Shown in pieces: positions 36,113-47,159 of a DNA stretch of 64,000 nt (its first letter is position 1; the number at the start of each line of letters is the position of its first letter). A program made the translations under genes and the position numbers. Below the pieces are notes generated by a model that worked only from the letters and a program-made list of their open reading frames with translations, had not been told where the DNA came from and made no database searches. Source of the stretch: Acanthococcus lagerstroemiae (lineage: Eukaryota; Arthropoda; Insecta; Hemiptera; Eriococcidae); contig CM063109.1 of assembly GCA_031841125.1 (NCBI GenBank), positions 26,383,321-26,447,320 of the forward strand. Reading direction: 5' to 3'.

Positions 36113-36620
36113 ACCCTTTTTAATGAATTTGGGAATATATGTCAATAGTTTGTAGATTAGCTTCCATTTTATTTAATCCTCTGCGTCGCCCCACGTACCA
36201 AGATGAGGAGGTGAGGGATGAGTGAAGAGGAAGCGCGTCCGACTGAGGGGAGCCCACATTCTTGGTTAGTGCTGGGAGCGTTAACCTCAGTCAGTTGGGG
36301 ACCCCATGGTGGCCCTCGCAGGACAGCGGGCACCGGAAGCGGAACGGCAAAATGGGGGCTCGAGCGGGCCTCAAGGCATTCCTCCGGCCACTGATGCGAT
36401 ACTCGAAAGCTTAGTTCCCGGAGCCGGGGGTGCGCTATCTCAGTGGCCATTTTGGCATGCGTGCATCGCCTTACGTCCCACCACACCATTTTATTCAATC
36501 CTCTTCACTCTAACATAATGATCTTTGCTCTGTGTGTCTTTCTTACCGGAGTCAATACGTTCGTTGGCCCAAAGACGGGTATTTTTGCTAACACTTAACT
36601 CACTGTGTGACGTCACGGTA
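36100..36620 (+). repeat. Duplicated unit, copy B
   Basis: Matches 32386-32910, about 3.7 kb upstream, starting at the right arm end of the long palindrome. The shared R1-type insertion with the same TSD means the insertion predates the duplication. Confidence 0.8.
36183..36485 (+). mobile_element. R1-clade LINE 3' end, 5'-truncated (copy B)
   Basis: 303 bp, with the same 5' truncation point and the same 19-bp target duplication (36164-36182 and 36486-36504) as copy A, so both descend from one insertion event. Confidence 0.75.
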
Positions 36621-36684
36621 AATCAATCTATTGGGGAATTCAAAAAGGGTGCTTCCAGCTACTACTATTTTTCGAGAATCTTTT

Positions 36685-36800
36685 CACTTAGCATTTTTGT
36701 TCCGTTAGGGAATTGGATTTTCGCACTTAGCTCTTTTGTGAATTGACTTAGCACCTTCGTTGTGGGAGCGAATTGTTTTTTTCACTTAGCACTATCGTAA
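36685..36800 (+). repeat. Short repeat of CACTTAGC phrases
   Basis: ACTTAGC followed by a T/C-rich 8-mer occurs near 36690, 36726, 36748 and 36782, and related phrases occur at 35922 in the palindrome and near 37098. Spacing is irregular. Confidence 0.45.
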
Positions 36801-36878
36801 AGCACCTTCTAGCGGCAAAATTAAGAAGTTTTCAGCTATTTTGATAAGTCACGGCTAGTTACGGTAAAGCACTGTAAA

Positions 36879-37010
36879 TACGAGTGCGGAAACCTGCCAT
36901 TTTGTATTCAACCGCGTCCGTCGATGCCGAATTGACTACGTGGTACACTCCGCATCGTCGGATTCGGCATCGACGGGCACGGTTGGATACAAAATGGTTT
37001 CCGCACTTGT
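36879..37010. mobile_element. Palindromic MITE, probable TA target
   Basis: Inverted arms of about 50-55 bp begin CGAGTGCGGAAACC at the left and end GGTTTCCGCACTTG at the right, continuing with TTTTGTAT and TCGATGCCGAAT, separated by about 29 bases. TA dinucleotides lie directly outside both ends, as for Tc1/mariner-type MITEs. No coding potential. Confidence 0.65.
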
Positions 37011-37012
37011 AT

Positions 37013-37645
37013 GTATGGTTATAAGTCTCTAGTCAGGGTGATAAGTGATGATCTGCTGAACATTTTCCAACCGGGAAACGCACTTTCGAAAACATGTCAC
37101 TTAGCTCCACTGTGCATGAGACCATCGATATATTACATTGATTTGTGGTTACTCGGCAAATTTACAACTCCCCCCCCCCCATTCATTCATGAACACGTGC
37201 AATGTCACCCAATCACGGTACCACTTGGCACACGTATTTCAGAATCCTGGGGAACACTGTGAGGCAGGGGTGTCACAATATTTTGAAGAATGTATTCCAC
37301 AATGTGCTATTAAATTTACAAGAAACATCCCGTTTCTTTAATCTGGTTTGTACGGGCTGCAGAGCGCGTAAAACTCGAAAACACAGGGAGACGTGAGCAA
37401 AGTAACCCCGTGTTACGGTTTCGCTTTTCCTTCAGGCAGTCGCCATACTGCTAAAGTACGTCGCACTTTTCCGAAACACCCAGTCTTTCGAGAAGAAACA
37501 AGGAAACAGGTATTCGTAAGCGGACGACGGAAATTATGACACACGAAATGATAACGACAGCGAAAATTCGAATTTACGATCCACCGACCACGTGTTTCAG
37601 AAAACAGGAAATATTACGAACACGAGTAAATATGTTAGTACCTAC
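37013..37645. other. Spacer, no gene seen
   Basis: Mixed-composition DNA with a C-run near 37171-37180. Several short frames have no motif. It lies within the putative intron between exons 2 and 3. Confidence 0.4.
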
Positions 37646-37818
37646 CTTCTATTTTTACGCAGCAGCAGCATGTGTCTGGAAGACGAGCCCATTACATCAG
37701 ACAGCAGAAATTGAACATCTGCGAGCTCGTTGCTTGTCGAATTGGCTGTCGAATTTTCAAGTCCTTTTCGACTCCGTACGATGTTGGCCGACATTTTCAT
37801 AAGCAGCGAGAACCAATC
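37646..37818 (-). CDS. Exon 2 of the putative type I membrane protein
   Basis: Minus-strand acceptor ATGTTTTTCAG (AG at 37819-37820) and donor GTAGGT (GT at 37644-37645) bound a 173-bp open exon. It enters in phase 0 and leaves two bases, matching the exits and entries of its putative neighbours. It encodes 57 residues: DWFSLLMKMSANIVRSRKG, two NST sequons, ELADVQFLLSDVMG, and a basic end. Glycosylation sequons suggest extracellular location. No family is recognised. Confidence 0.55.
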
Positions 37819-38489
37819 CTGAAAAACATAAGTCGACATTGTCACCGCGTCATACTAAGCACTCGTATTATTTGTTATTCTATTCGCTTCGGCTTGGGCG
37901 AAGTTACAGTTTACGTTTCCGTATCGCAAACACGCGTTCGCTCGAGTTTTTCAATATCTCTTTATGACGGATGATATATGGCAGAAAAGGAAAACACGAA
38001 CAAAAACAAGTGTACAGCGTGACTGAGTTTCTGGTGACACGATTTTCGAATCGAAAAGCTATCGAGGTACCGTCTCGACGCGACCAGTCTTATCAAATAA
38101 CTGTTTCAAGTCTTCTGCATCTTTTCGCATTTGATGTTTACACCCTTTGACGTAAAATTATTAAGTTTACGAATACTTCGTTACATTTCATTAAAACTGC
38201 ATTAGCGTCTCCGAAGATAATGCGTAGATTTTTGACATAATGTTGTCAGGTAGCTAATCTTATATTGGGTATCATGGGAACCGAAAATACCGTGAGCGAA
38301 TAAGCTGACACCAGACACACTATCTAATGTTTATTTATTGAAATTCAGTTTACTCTTTCGATACAAGACATTTGCAATTCTTTCCAGAAACGTAGGAAAG
38401 ACGCTGTTAGAAAATTTTATTTTACGCGTGTTTTTCTATTTGCAGCCCGGCATAGACAATTGTGTAAGTTACTTACTCGTATTAAACTT
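37819..38489. other. Spacer, no gene seen
   Basis: No recognisable element or exon; moderately AT-rich. Confidence 0.4.
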
Positions 38490-39412
38490 AGGTGAATCAC
38501 CGTCTATCCCACCCACCTTTGGGTATAAGCTCTGTCACACTCTACCAGTCTCCTGTCGAGGGCATTACTAGCCCAGTGAGGGCCGATATATCTCACAATC
38601 TCGTCTATCCATCTAGTGGGTGGCCTCCCTCGTTTCCTTTTCATGTCCCGTGGGCCTCAGTGTGTAGCCAGCAGGTTCCATTTGTTCCTGTCCCCCAGGC
38701 CATATATCCAGCATACTTAAATTTAAGCCTTCTAATAATACATCCGATATCTTTGATTTTTGTTTTCTCTTCTATTTTATTGATACTATAATATCTTGTC
38801 TTTCAACTTGATATTAAGTATGCTCCTCAGCACTGCGTACTGGATTTTCTTAAGTTTAGAGGTAAGCTTCCTTGTTGGAGCCAACGTCTGACACCCATGG
38901 CCCAGCACCGGCATCACACACATTTTCAAAACTTTTATTTTAGTCCTAAGTTTTATTTTACTTCTTAGAATCGTCTTTTTGGCCCAAAAAGCCCGCCATG
39001 CGTTTGCTATTCTGATGCTTATTTCTTTTGATGCCCTCCCGTCGGAGGATATACTCTGGCCCAGGTATTTGTATTATTTTACTTTTTTGATTGTTAGTTC
39101 CCCTAGTCTGATAGATTCGATCTCTTCCTCGTTTGTCATTATTTTGATTTTGGATGCATTCATGCTGAGACCCACCTTGACACATTCGTCTTTCAGTTCA
39201 GTTCCCAGCGTGATCAGCTCGTTTACGTTTCTACCAATTATTACAATATCGTCCGCGAACCTCAGATTGTTTAGTGTTTTCCCCCCTATATTTAACCCCC
39301 GTCCATCCCATCCCAATTTCCTTCAAGATACCGTTAAAAATATTTGGGAAAAGAGGGTCCCTTTGTTTAACCCCTCTCTGAGTTGGAGAGATTTCACTTT
39401 TTTTTAAATCAA
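38490..39412 (-). pseudogene. RTE-type LINE fragment (RT palm to C-terminus)
   Basis: On the minus strand LNNLRFADDIVI marks the RT active site near 39255, followed by CVKVGLSMNASKIKIMTNE near 39140-39180, and a thumb segment with AWRAFWAQK near 38990. Near 38620-38640 the GRPPTRW-type C-terminal motif is visible. Frameshifts interrupt it. The 5' end lies close to 39412, just outside the inverted flank of the satellite composite. Confidence 0.75.
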
Positions 39413-40224
39413 ATCTTACTGTAATGAATTAGACGATATGTACTCTAGCGACACAAAAACGGAACTGTATTAGAATTGAATGCGTCCATTGATAAAGGGC
39501 CTAAGTACGAAAATGCTGTTTTGAGAAATATGCTTTTGAAAATTTGAGCTTACATCTAGTAATCTAATAATGATTATTTGGGTAATAATAATATATTATG
39601 AAGTTGGAAATCCCATTACGCAATCCGAAAGTATGAGGAGCTGAGGTCAAATGTAAGCGGAGACATGGATTGAGAAGTGTGACGAAAAGTTAGACCCTTT
39701 TCCCTCTGATTACTTTTTCTACTTCTTTTTCAATAGAAAGCGAACACTGAAAAAGAATAAATAGGTACACATACATACTCTGAAGTCAATATGTTATTTG
39801 GGCCGTCCATGGTACAGAGAGCGCTGCGATCGGACATCGTGATACACTATAATTTTTCATCTGAACCTTCTTATACATGGTTCCAGAAACATTCACCTTT
39901 TCGTATGATACCATCAGCGTTATCACTGATAGCGATACTAGCGCTGGCCGACCCGAATTAATTAAAAATAAATAATAACATTGAAAACAAGACAAAACCT
40001 GAACTTAATCACCGATATCACGGGGCTCACTCTATTATTTTTCAGAGCAGTTATGTTTACTAGCTCCTAGGTTCCAAACCATAAAATCGGCATCGGGTAC
40101 TCTCGGCAACTTCGAAGCTCGTTCATATGACTCGTTATCAGAATTTTGCTGTGGAACTAGACGCTGTTTAGATTTTTCTTTCGTGTTTGTGTTTTAAACG
40201 CGTTTTTTTTTTCACGTGTGCGAC

Positions 40225-40809
40225 TTCGTTTATGTCCGATATGAAATTCTTCGAAAATGATCGAAAATTATTCCTTAATATTTTCGATAAAATTCCTCGG
40301 ATTTTATCTGTGGGAATCAAAGGAATCTTATCGAAAATTTTCAATGAAACTTTTTGGAAATCATTAGAGATCTTTTCCAAATGATATTTCCGATGAAAAT
40401 CTTCAAAAATTAGCGGAAAATTTTCTCGAAAATTGTTAAAGAAATTCTTTGCAAAACATCAGACTTTTTTTTTTGAAGACTTCCGATGGAATTCTCCGGA
40501 AATCACCAGACACTGTTCTCGAAGATTTCTTTTCTGCAAAATTCCCTTGAAATTATCGGATATCTTTTTCAATGCGGCCCGATGAAATTCTTTGACAATG
40601 ATCGGAAATTTTTCTCTAATATTTTCGATAGAATTTCTCGGGAATTTTATCTTCGGAAATCAAAGGAATCGTCCCAAAGATTTCTGATGACTTTTTTTTT
40701 TCGGAGATTGCTCATTTTCCCAAATATTTTCATGAAAATCTTCAAAACTTATGGGAAAATTTTCTCGAAGATTTTTGAAGAAATTTTTTGGAAAATTTTG
40801 GATATTTTT
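40225..40809 (+). repeat. Satellite segment 1 of composite
   Basis: Same family as 33640-35815: GATGAAATTCTTYG, GATCGGAAATTTTTC and TTTTCGATAAAATT phrases at about 46-50 bp spacing. It ends at the 8-bp target duplication of the hAT element. Confidence 0.8.
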
Positions 40810-41596
40810 TAGTGATCTCGATCTCAAGATCGATCTGTAAAGATCGATCTTATCAATCATTTAAAATTCTCGATCAAGATCGATGATCGATCATTTTGGT
40901 CATGATCGAAATTTCGATCTTTCACAAAGTAACAACAGACCTGTTTAGTGTGACGTCACATTGTTCCACAGCCGGCGGCAGCTAGCTGCGGCCTAGGTGT
41001 AATGTAAACTTCATCTGCGATAAGTTAAGTGATATTGATATGTGATAACAATAACGAAACATGAAAGGGTAGTCGTTTTTAATTATGTGAGACTAATCCT
41101 GTTTTCAAACTCCAGCTGCAAAAATCAAGTAAAATATAAGAATGCAAAGGCAAATCAACTGACCAAAATATATGCAATAGGATTCATAGAAAAAATGTAT
41201 TGTTGAGCTCTTCAAGATGGAGAATAAAGAAAAATAATCTCTTTGTACAGCAAGCCTTAATATGTTTTTTATTCCAGGTTGCAGCTCGCAGGTTCAGTTA
41301 TCAGTTATTAATGTTGGGAGATGTGCTTTTGTGACAAATTTAACAAAATTTTCAACTTCAATAAATTTTCTAGATTTTTTACTCATTGACAGCGAGAAAT
41401 AACCAAAATTCATTTGGATTTTGCAGATTTGCAGATGCAGATAAACTTACACCAGTAAAAAAATTCTCTGATTGATCAAGATCGATCTTATCAAAAATCG
41501 ATCTTTTTACATAAGATCGGATCGAATCGAATATCGGAAGTCGTATGATAGAAAATTTCGATCAAATCGATCTTTTTTGAAAGATCGAGATCACTA
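40810..41596. mobile_element. Non-autonomous hAT element in satellite
   Basis: 787 bp with 15-bp perfect TIRs TAGTGATCTCGATCT and an 8-bp TSD (ATATTTTT at 40802-40809, GTATTTTT at 41597-41604, one mismatch). The TAGTG start fits the hAT terminal consensus. Both subterminal regions are full of GATCGATCT-type palindromes (40825-40920 and 41474-41590). The interior is non-coding. Confidence 0.85.
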
Positions 41597-41604
41597 GTAT
41601 TTTT

Positions 41605-41850
41605 CAATGAAGATTTCTGATGAAATTCTCCGGAAATCATCAGAGATTGTTCACAAAGATTTCTTTTCGGCAAAATTCTCCAGAAATTATCGCTGACTTC
41701 TTTCAATGCGGTCCGATGAAATTCTTTGAAAATGATCCGAAATTTTTGCTTAACATTTTCGAAAAAATTTATCGGAAATTATCTTTGGAAATCAAAGGAA
41801 TTTTTCCCTAAGATTTCTGATGACATTTTTTTTTGTAATCATCGAGGAAT
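41605..41850 (+). repeat. Satellite segment 2 of composite
   Basis: The array resumes after the hAT element with GAAGATTTCTGATGAAATTC and ends at AATCATCGAGGAATCTTCCC, where the LINE tail begins. Confidence 0.8.
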
Positions 41851-41854
41851 CTTC

Positions 41855-42655
41855 CCATCGCCAGTCTACATGCTGAGAGTAAACTAAAATTCCGAAGATC
41901 TCTCTTATCTTTAAAACACAACGTCAAATTAACATCAAACACCACAAACCCTTCTCATCGAAAGACAGTCTTACCAAACTTTATTCAACTGTATGAAAAT
42001 AACCCCAGAGCTCAAAAACCATTTCCTATACATTGTAGGAGATTGATTGCAGAATTAAAATTTACTCCACCTAGTTATACCTTTCATTCGACTATTCTGC
42101 CTCCGTGGCGTGCCACCTTCCAACTTGCCAATTCAAGCATCAAAAAGTCAAAAAAAGAAGTCAAGATGTTAACAAAATCAATTAAAAAAACCATTCAGAA
42201 AAAGTGGCAAAACGAATGGCAACAATTGCCTAGCTCAAATAAATTATTCCAAAAATCAAAACTACCCTACAACATTGGGAAACCTCATATCGAACCAATC
42301 GACAAGAAGAACCCATTCTTATGAGGCTCAGAACAAGTCATAGCTCAATAACACATAAACATATCTTTGAAAAAACACAAACTCCGCAGTACGACACTTG
42401 CAACGAAATCATCACCGTACAACACTTACTCAGCAGCTGCAAAAAGTACTCAACACACCGAAAAAATTGCAACATCGAAGGAAATCCGCTATCCGAAATC
42501 CTGTGCGACGATGTAGCTGATTATAGTAATGAAATACAATTTCTAAAAATAACCTCTCTGTACTCACTGTTGTAACTAATTCTTAAGATGTAACCTTTAT
42601 ATTCGTCGCAAATAGCCCAGATGCTGAGCGACAAAAAATAAACGTATTTTAAAAA
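41855..42655 (+). pseudogene. LINE ORF2 C-terminal tail and 3' end inserted in satellite
   Basis: Two frames carry the end of a Jockey/CR1-like ORF2: ELKFTPPSYTFHS and QKKWQNEWQQLPS (42043-42320), then RLRTSHSSITHKHIF and a zinc-knuckle-like segment with CNEIITVQHLLSSC (42321-42500), ending at 42575. The 3' end has AATAAA and a short A-run near 42640. An ATCTTCCC / ATCTTTATTCCCC pair flanks the insertion, possibly an altered TSD. A frameshift separates the frames near 42318. Confidence 0.65.
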
Positions 42656-42664
42656 AAATCTTTA

Positions 42665-43700
42665 TTCCCCCAAATATTTTCATGAAAATCTTCAAAAATT
42701 ATCGGAAAATTTTCTCCAAGATTTTTGAAGAAATTCTTTGGAAAATATCGGGAGTTTTTTCTGAATATTTCCTATGGAATTCTCTGGAGATCATCAGAGA
42801 TTGTTCTCAAAGATTTCTTTTCGGCGACATTCTCCTGAAATTATTGGACATTTTTCTTAATGATGTCCGACGAAATCCATCAAAGATAATCAGAAATTTT
42901 TCCTTAATATTTTCAAAAAAATTCCTCAGAAATTATCTTTGGAAATCAAAGGAATCTTCCCGAAGATTTCTGATGACATTTTTTTTCTTGTAATCATCGG
43001 AGATTTTGCATTTTCCCATTTTCATGAAAATCTTCAAAAATTATCAGAGAATTTTCTCTAAGATTTTTGAAGAAATTCTTTAGAAAATATTGTGAATTTT
43101 TTCAGAAGATTTCCGGAGAAATTCCACGGAAATCATTAGAGATTGTTCTCAAAGATTTCTTTTCGACAAAATTCCCTTGAAATTAGCGGAAATTTTCTTT
43201 AATACGATGTGATTAAATTCTTTGAAAATGATCGGAAATTTTTCTCTCATATTTTCGATAAAATTTCGCGGAAATTATCTTCAAAAATCAAAAGAATCTT
43301 CTCGAATGTTTCTGATGCCACTTTTTTGTAATCATCGGAGATTTCTCCCAAATATTCTCATGAAAATCTTCAAAAATTGTGGGAAAATTTTCTCGAAGAT
43401 TATTGAAGAAATTCCTTGGAATATGTTGGGAGTTTTTTCTGAAGATTTCCGATGAAATTCTCCGGATATAATCAAATATGGTTCTCAGAGATTTCTTTCC
43501 GACGAAATTCTCTTGAAACTATCGGAGATTTTTCTCAATGATGTCCGATGAAATCCTTCGCAAGTGATCAAAAATTTTTCGTTAATATTTTCGATAAAAT
43601 TCCTCGGAAATTATCTTCGAAAATCAAAGAAATCGTCTCGAAGATTTTTAATGATATTCTTTGGGTATCCTCGGAGATTTCCCCCAAAGATTTTTGATGA
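42665..43700 (+). repeat. Satellite segment 3 with higher-order repeat of about 340 bp
   Basis: The basic 46-50 bp units are organised into three longer copies: the phrase ATTTTCATGAAAATCTTC recurs near 42674, 43018 and 43353, and the GTCCGATGAAATCC-type phrase near 42866, 43206 and 43543. Intervals are 335-345 bp. The same order is recognisable in segments 1 and 2. Confidence 0.75.
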
Positions 43701-44098
43701 AATAAATTGAAATACAAAATACAACTTCATTCTCGGGTTACAAAACATAACTGCCATGATTTCGCGCACCTACTTCGCACAATATTCTTTGCCTGATTCG
43801 CGAATCATGTGAAATAGGAAATTGCGATTAAAATGTAAATACGAAAAAATTAAACAGCTGCACACCCATCGAATTGTATGTACTACGGCTAGCAGATAGC
43901 ATCTAGTGTAGCTATCAGTCATGGGAACGAACTCGGAAGTTGCCAAGAGTACCCGATGCCGATTTTGTGGTTTGGAACCGGAGCTAGTGTTATGTATCGT
44001 TTGGCGCCAGATAGCGCTGTAATGTGAGATGTTCTATAGTGTTCTTGACCTGCCGAATCGAACATCATTTGGTGCTTTTTCTATGGACGCATTCAATT

Positions 44099-44344
44099 AT
44101 CCTACTACATACATCGACGAAGACTAACAGATAATTTCGTTATCACTCAATAGATAAGTTTATGCATTCGACCTAACACATAACAGTCTCCTCCACTCAG
44201 TATGAAATATTAAGATAATAAAGAAGAAAATTAATTGAGTACATTATATTTTAGAATTTTCAACTTCTAAATTTGACTAGACTAAATATGAAAATCTTCA
44301 CTAACGAAATGTATAAAAAACAATGTAAAAATTGTAAAAGGGTG
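44099..44344. other. AT-rich spacer, no gene seen
   Basis: Nothing recognisable between the composite block and the gypsy remnant. Confidence 0.4.
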
Positions 44345-45060
44345 CCAATTAGTATCTCACAGTATTCCCGAATCGAGAGGGCTCTTTTCTGGATCTGGTT
44401 GATTTAGAGGAGATGCTGTGGTTCCTGGTGGTGGTGGCTTTGGCATATCCTTTTTGAGGATTGGCTTTACTGGTGCAGGCTGGTTAGACTTCCTTTGTAA
44501 ATTTGGTGGACTCCGAGGGTGATACTTCACCTCAGGAGCTTTTCATTCAAAGTTAACCTTTCTGCTAACTGAAGTTGGTCTGAGCTGATTATAATGACGC
44601 TTTATCAGTTATCCAGAATCGAGTTTGACTATATAGATGATGTTTCCCAGCTTTTCCTCAACTACGCGAAATTTCCACTGATTAGGTGCACTGTAGTTTC
44701 TAGACATAACTCTCTCCTCCACTTGATATGATTTTGTATGGGGCTGATTCCTTGAAATACTCTTTTTCTCTACTGGCGGTCTAAGATTATCGAGACTGAA
44801 CCTCAATTTCCGTCATAAAAATTGTTCTGCAGGTAACTTATTACTGCTGAAAGGCGTGGCCCTGATTCGGAATAATCTTTAAAACTTTTGACTTGATGGC
44901 GCCTTGCTCTTCAATCATGGATTTTAGTTTACGCTTTACAATTTGGACATAACGCTCAGCTAATCCATTAGTAGCTGAATGGCAAGAAGGGGAAAGACGA
45001 TGCTAAATTCCTCCCGTGTAAAAATTCTACAAATTCGGCAGATGTGAAGTATGTCAGATA
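44345..45060 (-). pseudogene. Ty3/gypsy integrase C-terminal remnant
   Basis: On the minus strand, pieces in changing frames read FTSAEFVEFLH near 45040, then SPSCHSATNGLAERYVQ near 44990-44940 (the end of the DDE core, with Glu in LAERY), VKRKLKSMIEEQGAI, and after a break LDNLRPPVEK near 44790, QVEERVMSRNY near 44725 and WKFRVVEEKLGNIIYIVKL near 44680-44620. A proline-rich C-terminal tail follows to a stop near 44360. No LTRs or upstream domains were found. Confidence 0.7.
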
Positions 45061-45427
45061 CTAAAATATTTGTGATACACGATAATCTGCATCGATTTCA
45101 GGTTGATTTGGTAATGAACTAATACGGAAAAAAAAATTTCAGGTATTTGAATAAGACCGCATACACAAGGTAAACAGTTAAGACTTTAGAATGGACCGGC
45201 ATAATCAATTGTCTGTTGCAAACGTTTTTCCTGGCACAATTATGCAATTTTATGCTTTGCTTCGATCTCGCTTAATTTGCCATCACAACTGCTTTGCAAC
45301 TTTCAACTCTGCTATATCCTGGAGATTATCGATGGCCATAAACATGCTGTTCAGACCCTTGACTTCTGGACTAGTTCCTGAGTATTTTCATGCAGATACT
45401 CCTAAAAAGATTTAAAGTGACTCAGGG
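45061..45427. other. Spacer, no gene seen
   Basis: No recognisable motif; may include further decayed gypsy sequence. Confidence 0.35.
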
Positions 45428-45820
45428 CTACTCCAGTCTTTCATCTTTAACTAGACCCATTAAAGACTTTATTTGGATCTCTACATTTCCAACTTCAATT
45501 GTACGTAGTGCTCTCAGCTTTTCATACTTACGTAATTTCTTCTTCGCAATTCTCTGTAATTGACTGTAAGTGCGAAGTTTGTAATGAACTGCCGTAAATT
45601 TCATTTTCACGATTTCTTATTGATACGTTACTGGTATGGCGACCTTTATAACTGATTTGCATTTGCTTACATTTTTTTTACGACGAAAATCTGGTACTTC
45701 TGACTTCAATCTTTGAGTATTGCAAAAATATTTTGAGTCGAAAGCAATCATTTGTCTAGACTTAACTTTTGAAATTTTTGCAAAAAACTGATTTTGACGG
45801 CTAAAACGTGCCATAGAAAA
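45428..45820 (-). pseudogene. Two adjacent short frames of unknown origin
   Basis: The minus strand carries a 65-residue frame (45617-45814) rich in Lys and Arg, beginning MARFSRQNQFF, and directly after it a 60-residue frame (45428-45610) with LRTYSQLQRIAKKKLRKYEK. They may be one protein broken by a single stop. Basic, helix-prone composition suits a nucleic-acid-binding protein, but no family is recognised. Confidence 0.3.
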
Positions 45821-46001
45821 GTTAAGCCGCTTTTGGCAGCGAATTTTTATTCAACTTATTTTTGTTCTGACACCTAGCCTGACAATTATTCAACCTAAAT
45901 TGCTTTGGCCCAAAATGTCTATGCTATTCACTTTATACCTAATAATATATTGGCTCATCGCAATTAAAAATTTTTACAGTTCATGGAACTTCCTAGCTGA
46001 A

Positions 46002-46361
46002 TTTTGCCGGGCAGCTACATTTCGGATTCGAGTTTACGTTCTCCCGTGCACACCTAAAAACCTATTTTAAAAGAACCCGAACTCTTGAATCCGAAAAAGG
46101 AGGTACTCGAACTCGACCGCAGTTACACTGGATGAAGAACCGAACCAGGTCCCGATAAAAATCGATGGGGTTCCACATCCGTGGCCTATACTGAAAGCGT
46201 TGATCACGCTCCATCGCCATTAACATTTCGAACAAACCGAAACAGCGTCATGACAGATTTGCGGCGTTTTGAGTATGCAATTTTATTAACATTTCGAGGT
46301 AATTCGGATATTTGCGAAATATTCACGGTATTGCAATTATGCAATTATATTAACAGTACAG
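46002..46361 (+). repeat. Dispersed repeat family, copy 2 (left part)
   Basis: Begins TTTGCCGGGCAGCTACATTTC and matches 2748-3195. Its right part starts at 47090 (TGCATTCGAATTCAAAGTAC) after the R1-type insertion. A short extra segment near 46295-46330 is absent from copy 1. Confidence 0.8.
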
Positions 46362-46372
46362 CCATACTGTTA

Positions 46373-47078
46373 CTAGCGATAGCGCCGAGCCCCGTGTGCA
46401 CGCACTGTGATCGAGGGGCGGAGGACACCCCTGGCACACCCTATTACAGTATGAGGCCTGCGAGCAGGAGACGCGCGGGATGACAACAGCGATTGATCCC
46501 GGCGGCGGAAACACGAGCCATAACGACGGCGTTAGTAGCCGTCTCGCGCCCGACACCTTGCTTCCGGAAATACTGAAGAACGGAAGCGAATGGAAACGGG
46601 TGTCGGTCTTCGTCTCGACCATCATGAAGAAGATGCAGACAGAATGGTCGAGGCAGAGGGCCGACAGACAAAGCTCGGCCCACACCATCGAACATAACAA
46701 CTTTGTACCATCCTAGAGCTACTGCAGCTGCTGCGGACCCCCGGGCAGGGCTCACCCACCGTCACCACCTTCCTGCGTCGCCACACGTACCAGGACGTGA
46801 AAGTGAGGGGTGAGTGAAGAGGAAGCGCATCCAACCATGGTGCACCCGAATCCCAGGTTAATGCTGGGTGAGCTTTAACTTTGGTCACTAGGAGGTCCTA
46901 TGGTGGCTCTGGCAGGACAGCGCGCACCGGCAAAGGAACGACGTAATAGGGGCTCGGGCCAGCCTCAGTGCTCCCTCTGGCCACTGATACGATACTCGAA
47001 AGGTATTTCCCAGAGCAGGGGGTGCGGTGTCTGGAGAGTCACTCTGGCATGCGTGCACCGCCATACGCTTCACCAAAC
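46373..47078 (+). mobile_element. R1-clade LINE 3' end with ORF2 tail
   Basis: A C-terminal zinc-knuckle region is visible: SPVCTHCDRGAEDTPG near 46389, then in another frame SRLAPDTLLPEIL and WKRVSVFVSTIMKKMQTEW near 46535-46645, matching the R1-group ORF2 end. The 3' UTR (46717-47078) matches 32469-32771 and 36183-36485. The insertion is flanked by CCATACTGTT (46362-46371) and CCATGCTGTT (47079-47088), and copy 1 of the host repeat (near 3192) shows the empty site. Frameshifted and 5'-truncated. Confidence 0.8.
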
Positions 47079-47159
47079 CATGCTGTTTCTGCATTCGAAT
47101 TCAAAGTACAACATTATTTCAAGATATGTTTAACGCTCTCTAACATTCTACCGGATTTT

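Larger units (their letters stand above)
39474..44098. mobile_element. Composite block: satellite core between inverted flanks
   Basis: The outer ends carry a 16-bp inverted match AATTGAATGCGTCCAT (39474-39489, complement at 44083-44098). Further in, about 70 bp at 40061-40132 is inverted at 43917-43986 with few mismatches, sharing GGTTCCAAACC and ATCGGCATCGGGTACTCT. Between them lies satellite DNA interrupted by a hAT element and a LINE. The left interval between outer and inner matches (about 570 bp) is longer than the right one (about 100 bp), so the left side may hold another insertion. No TSD was settled. It may be a foldback-type element with a satellite interior. Confidence 0.55.

Noticed and set aside
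46480..46716. Independent small gene
   Set aside because: It is the frameshifted C-terminal end of the R1-clade ORF2.
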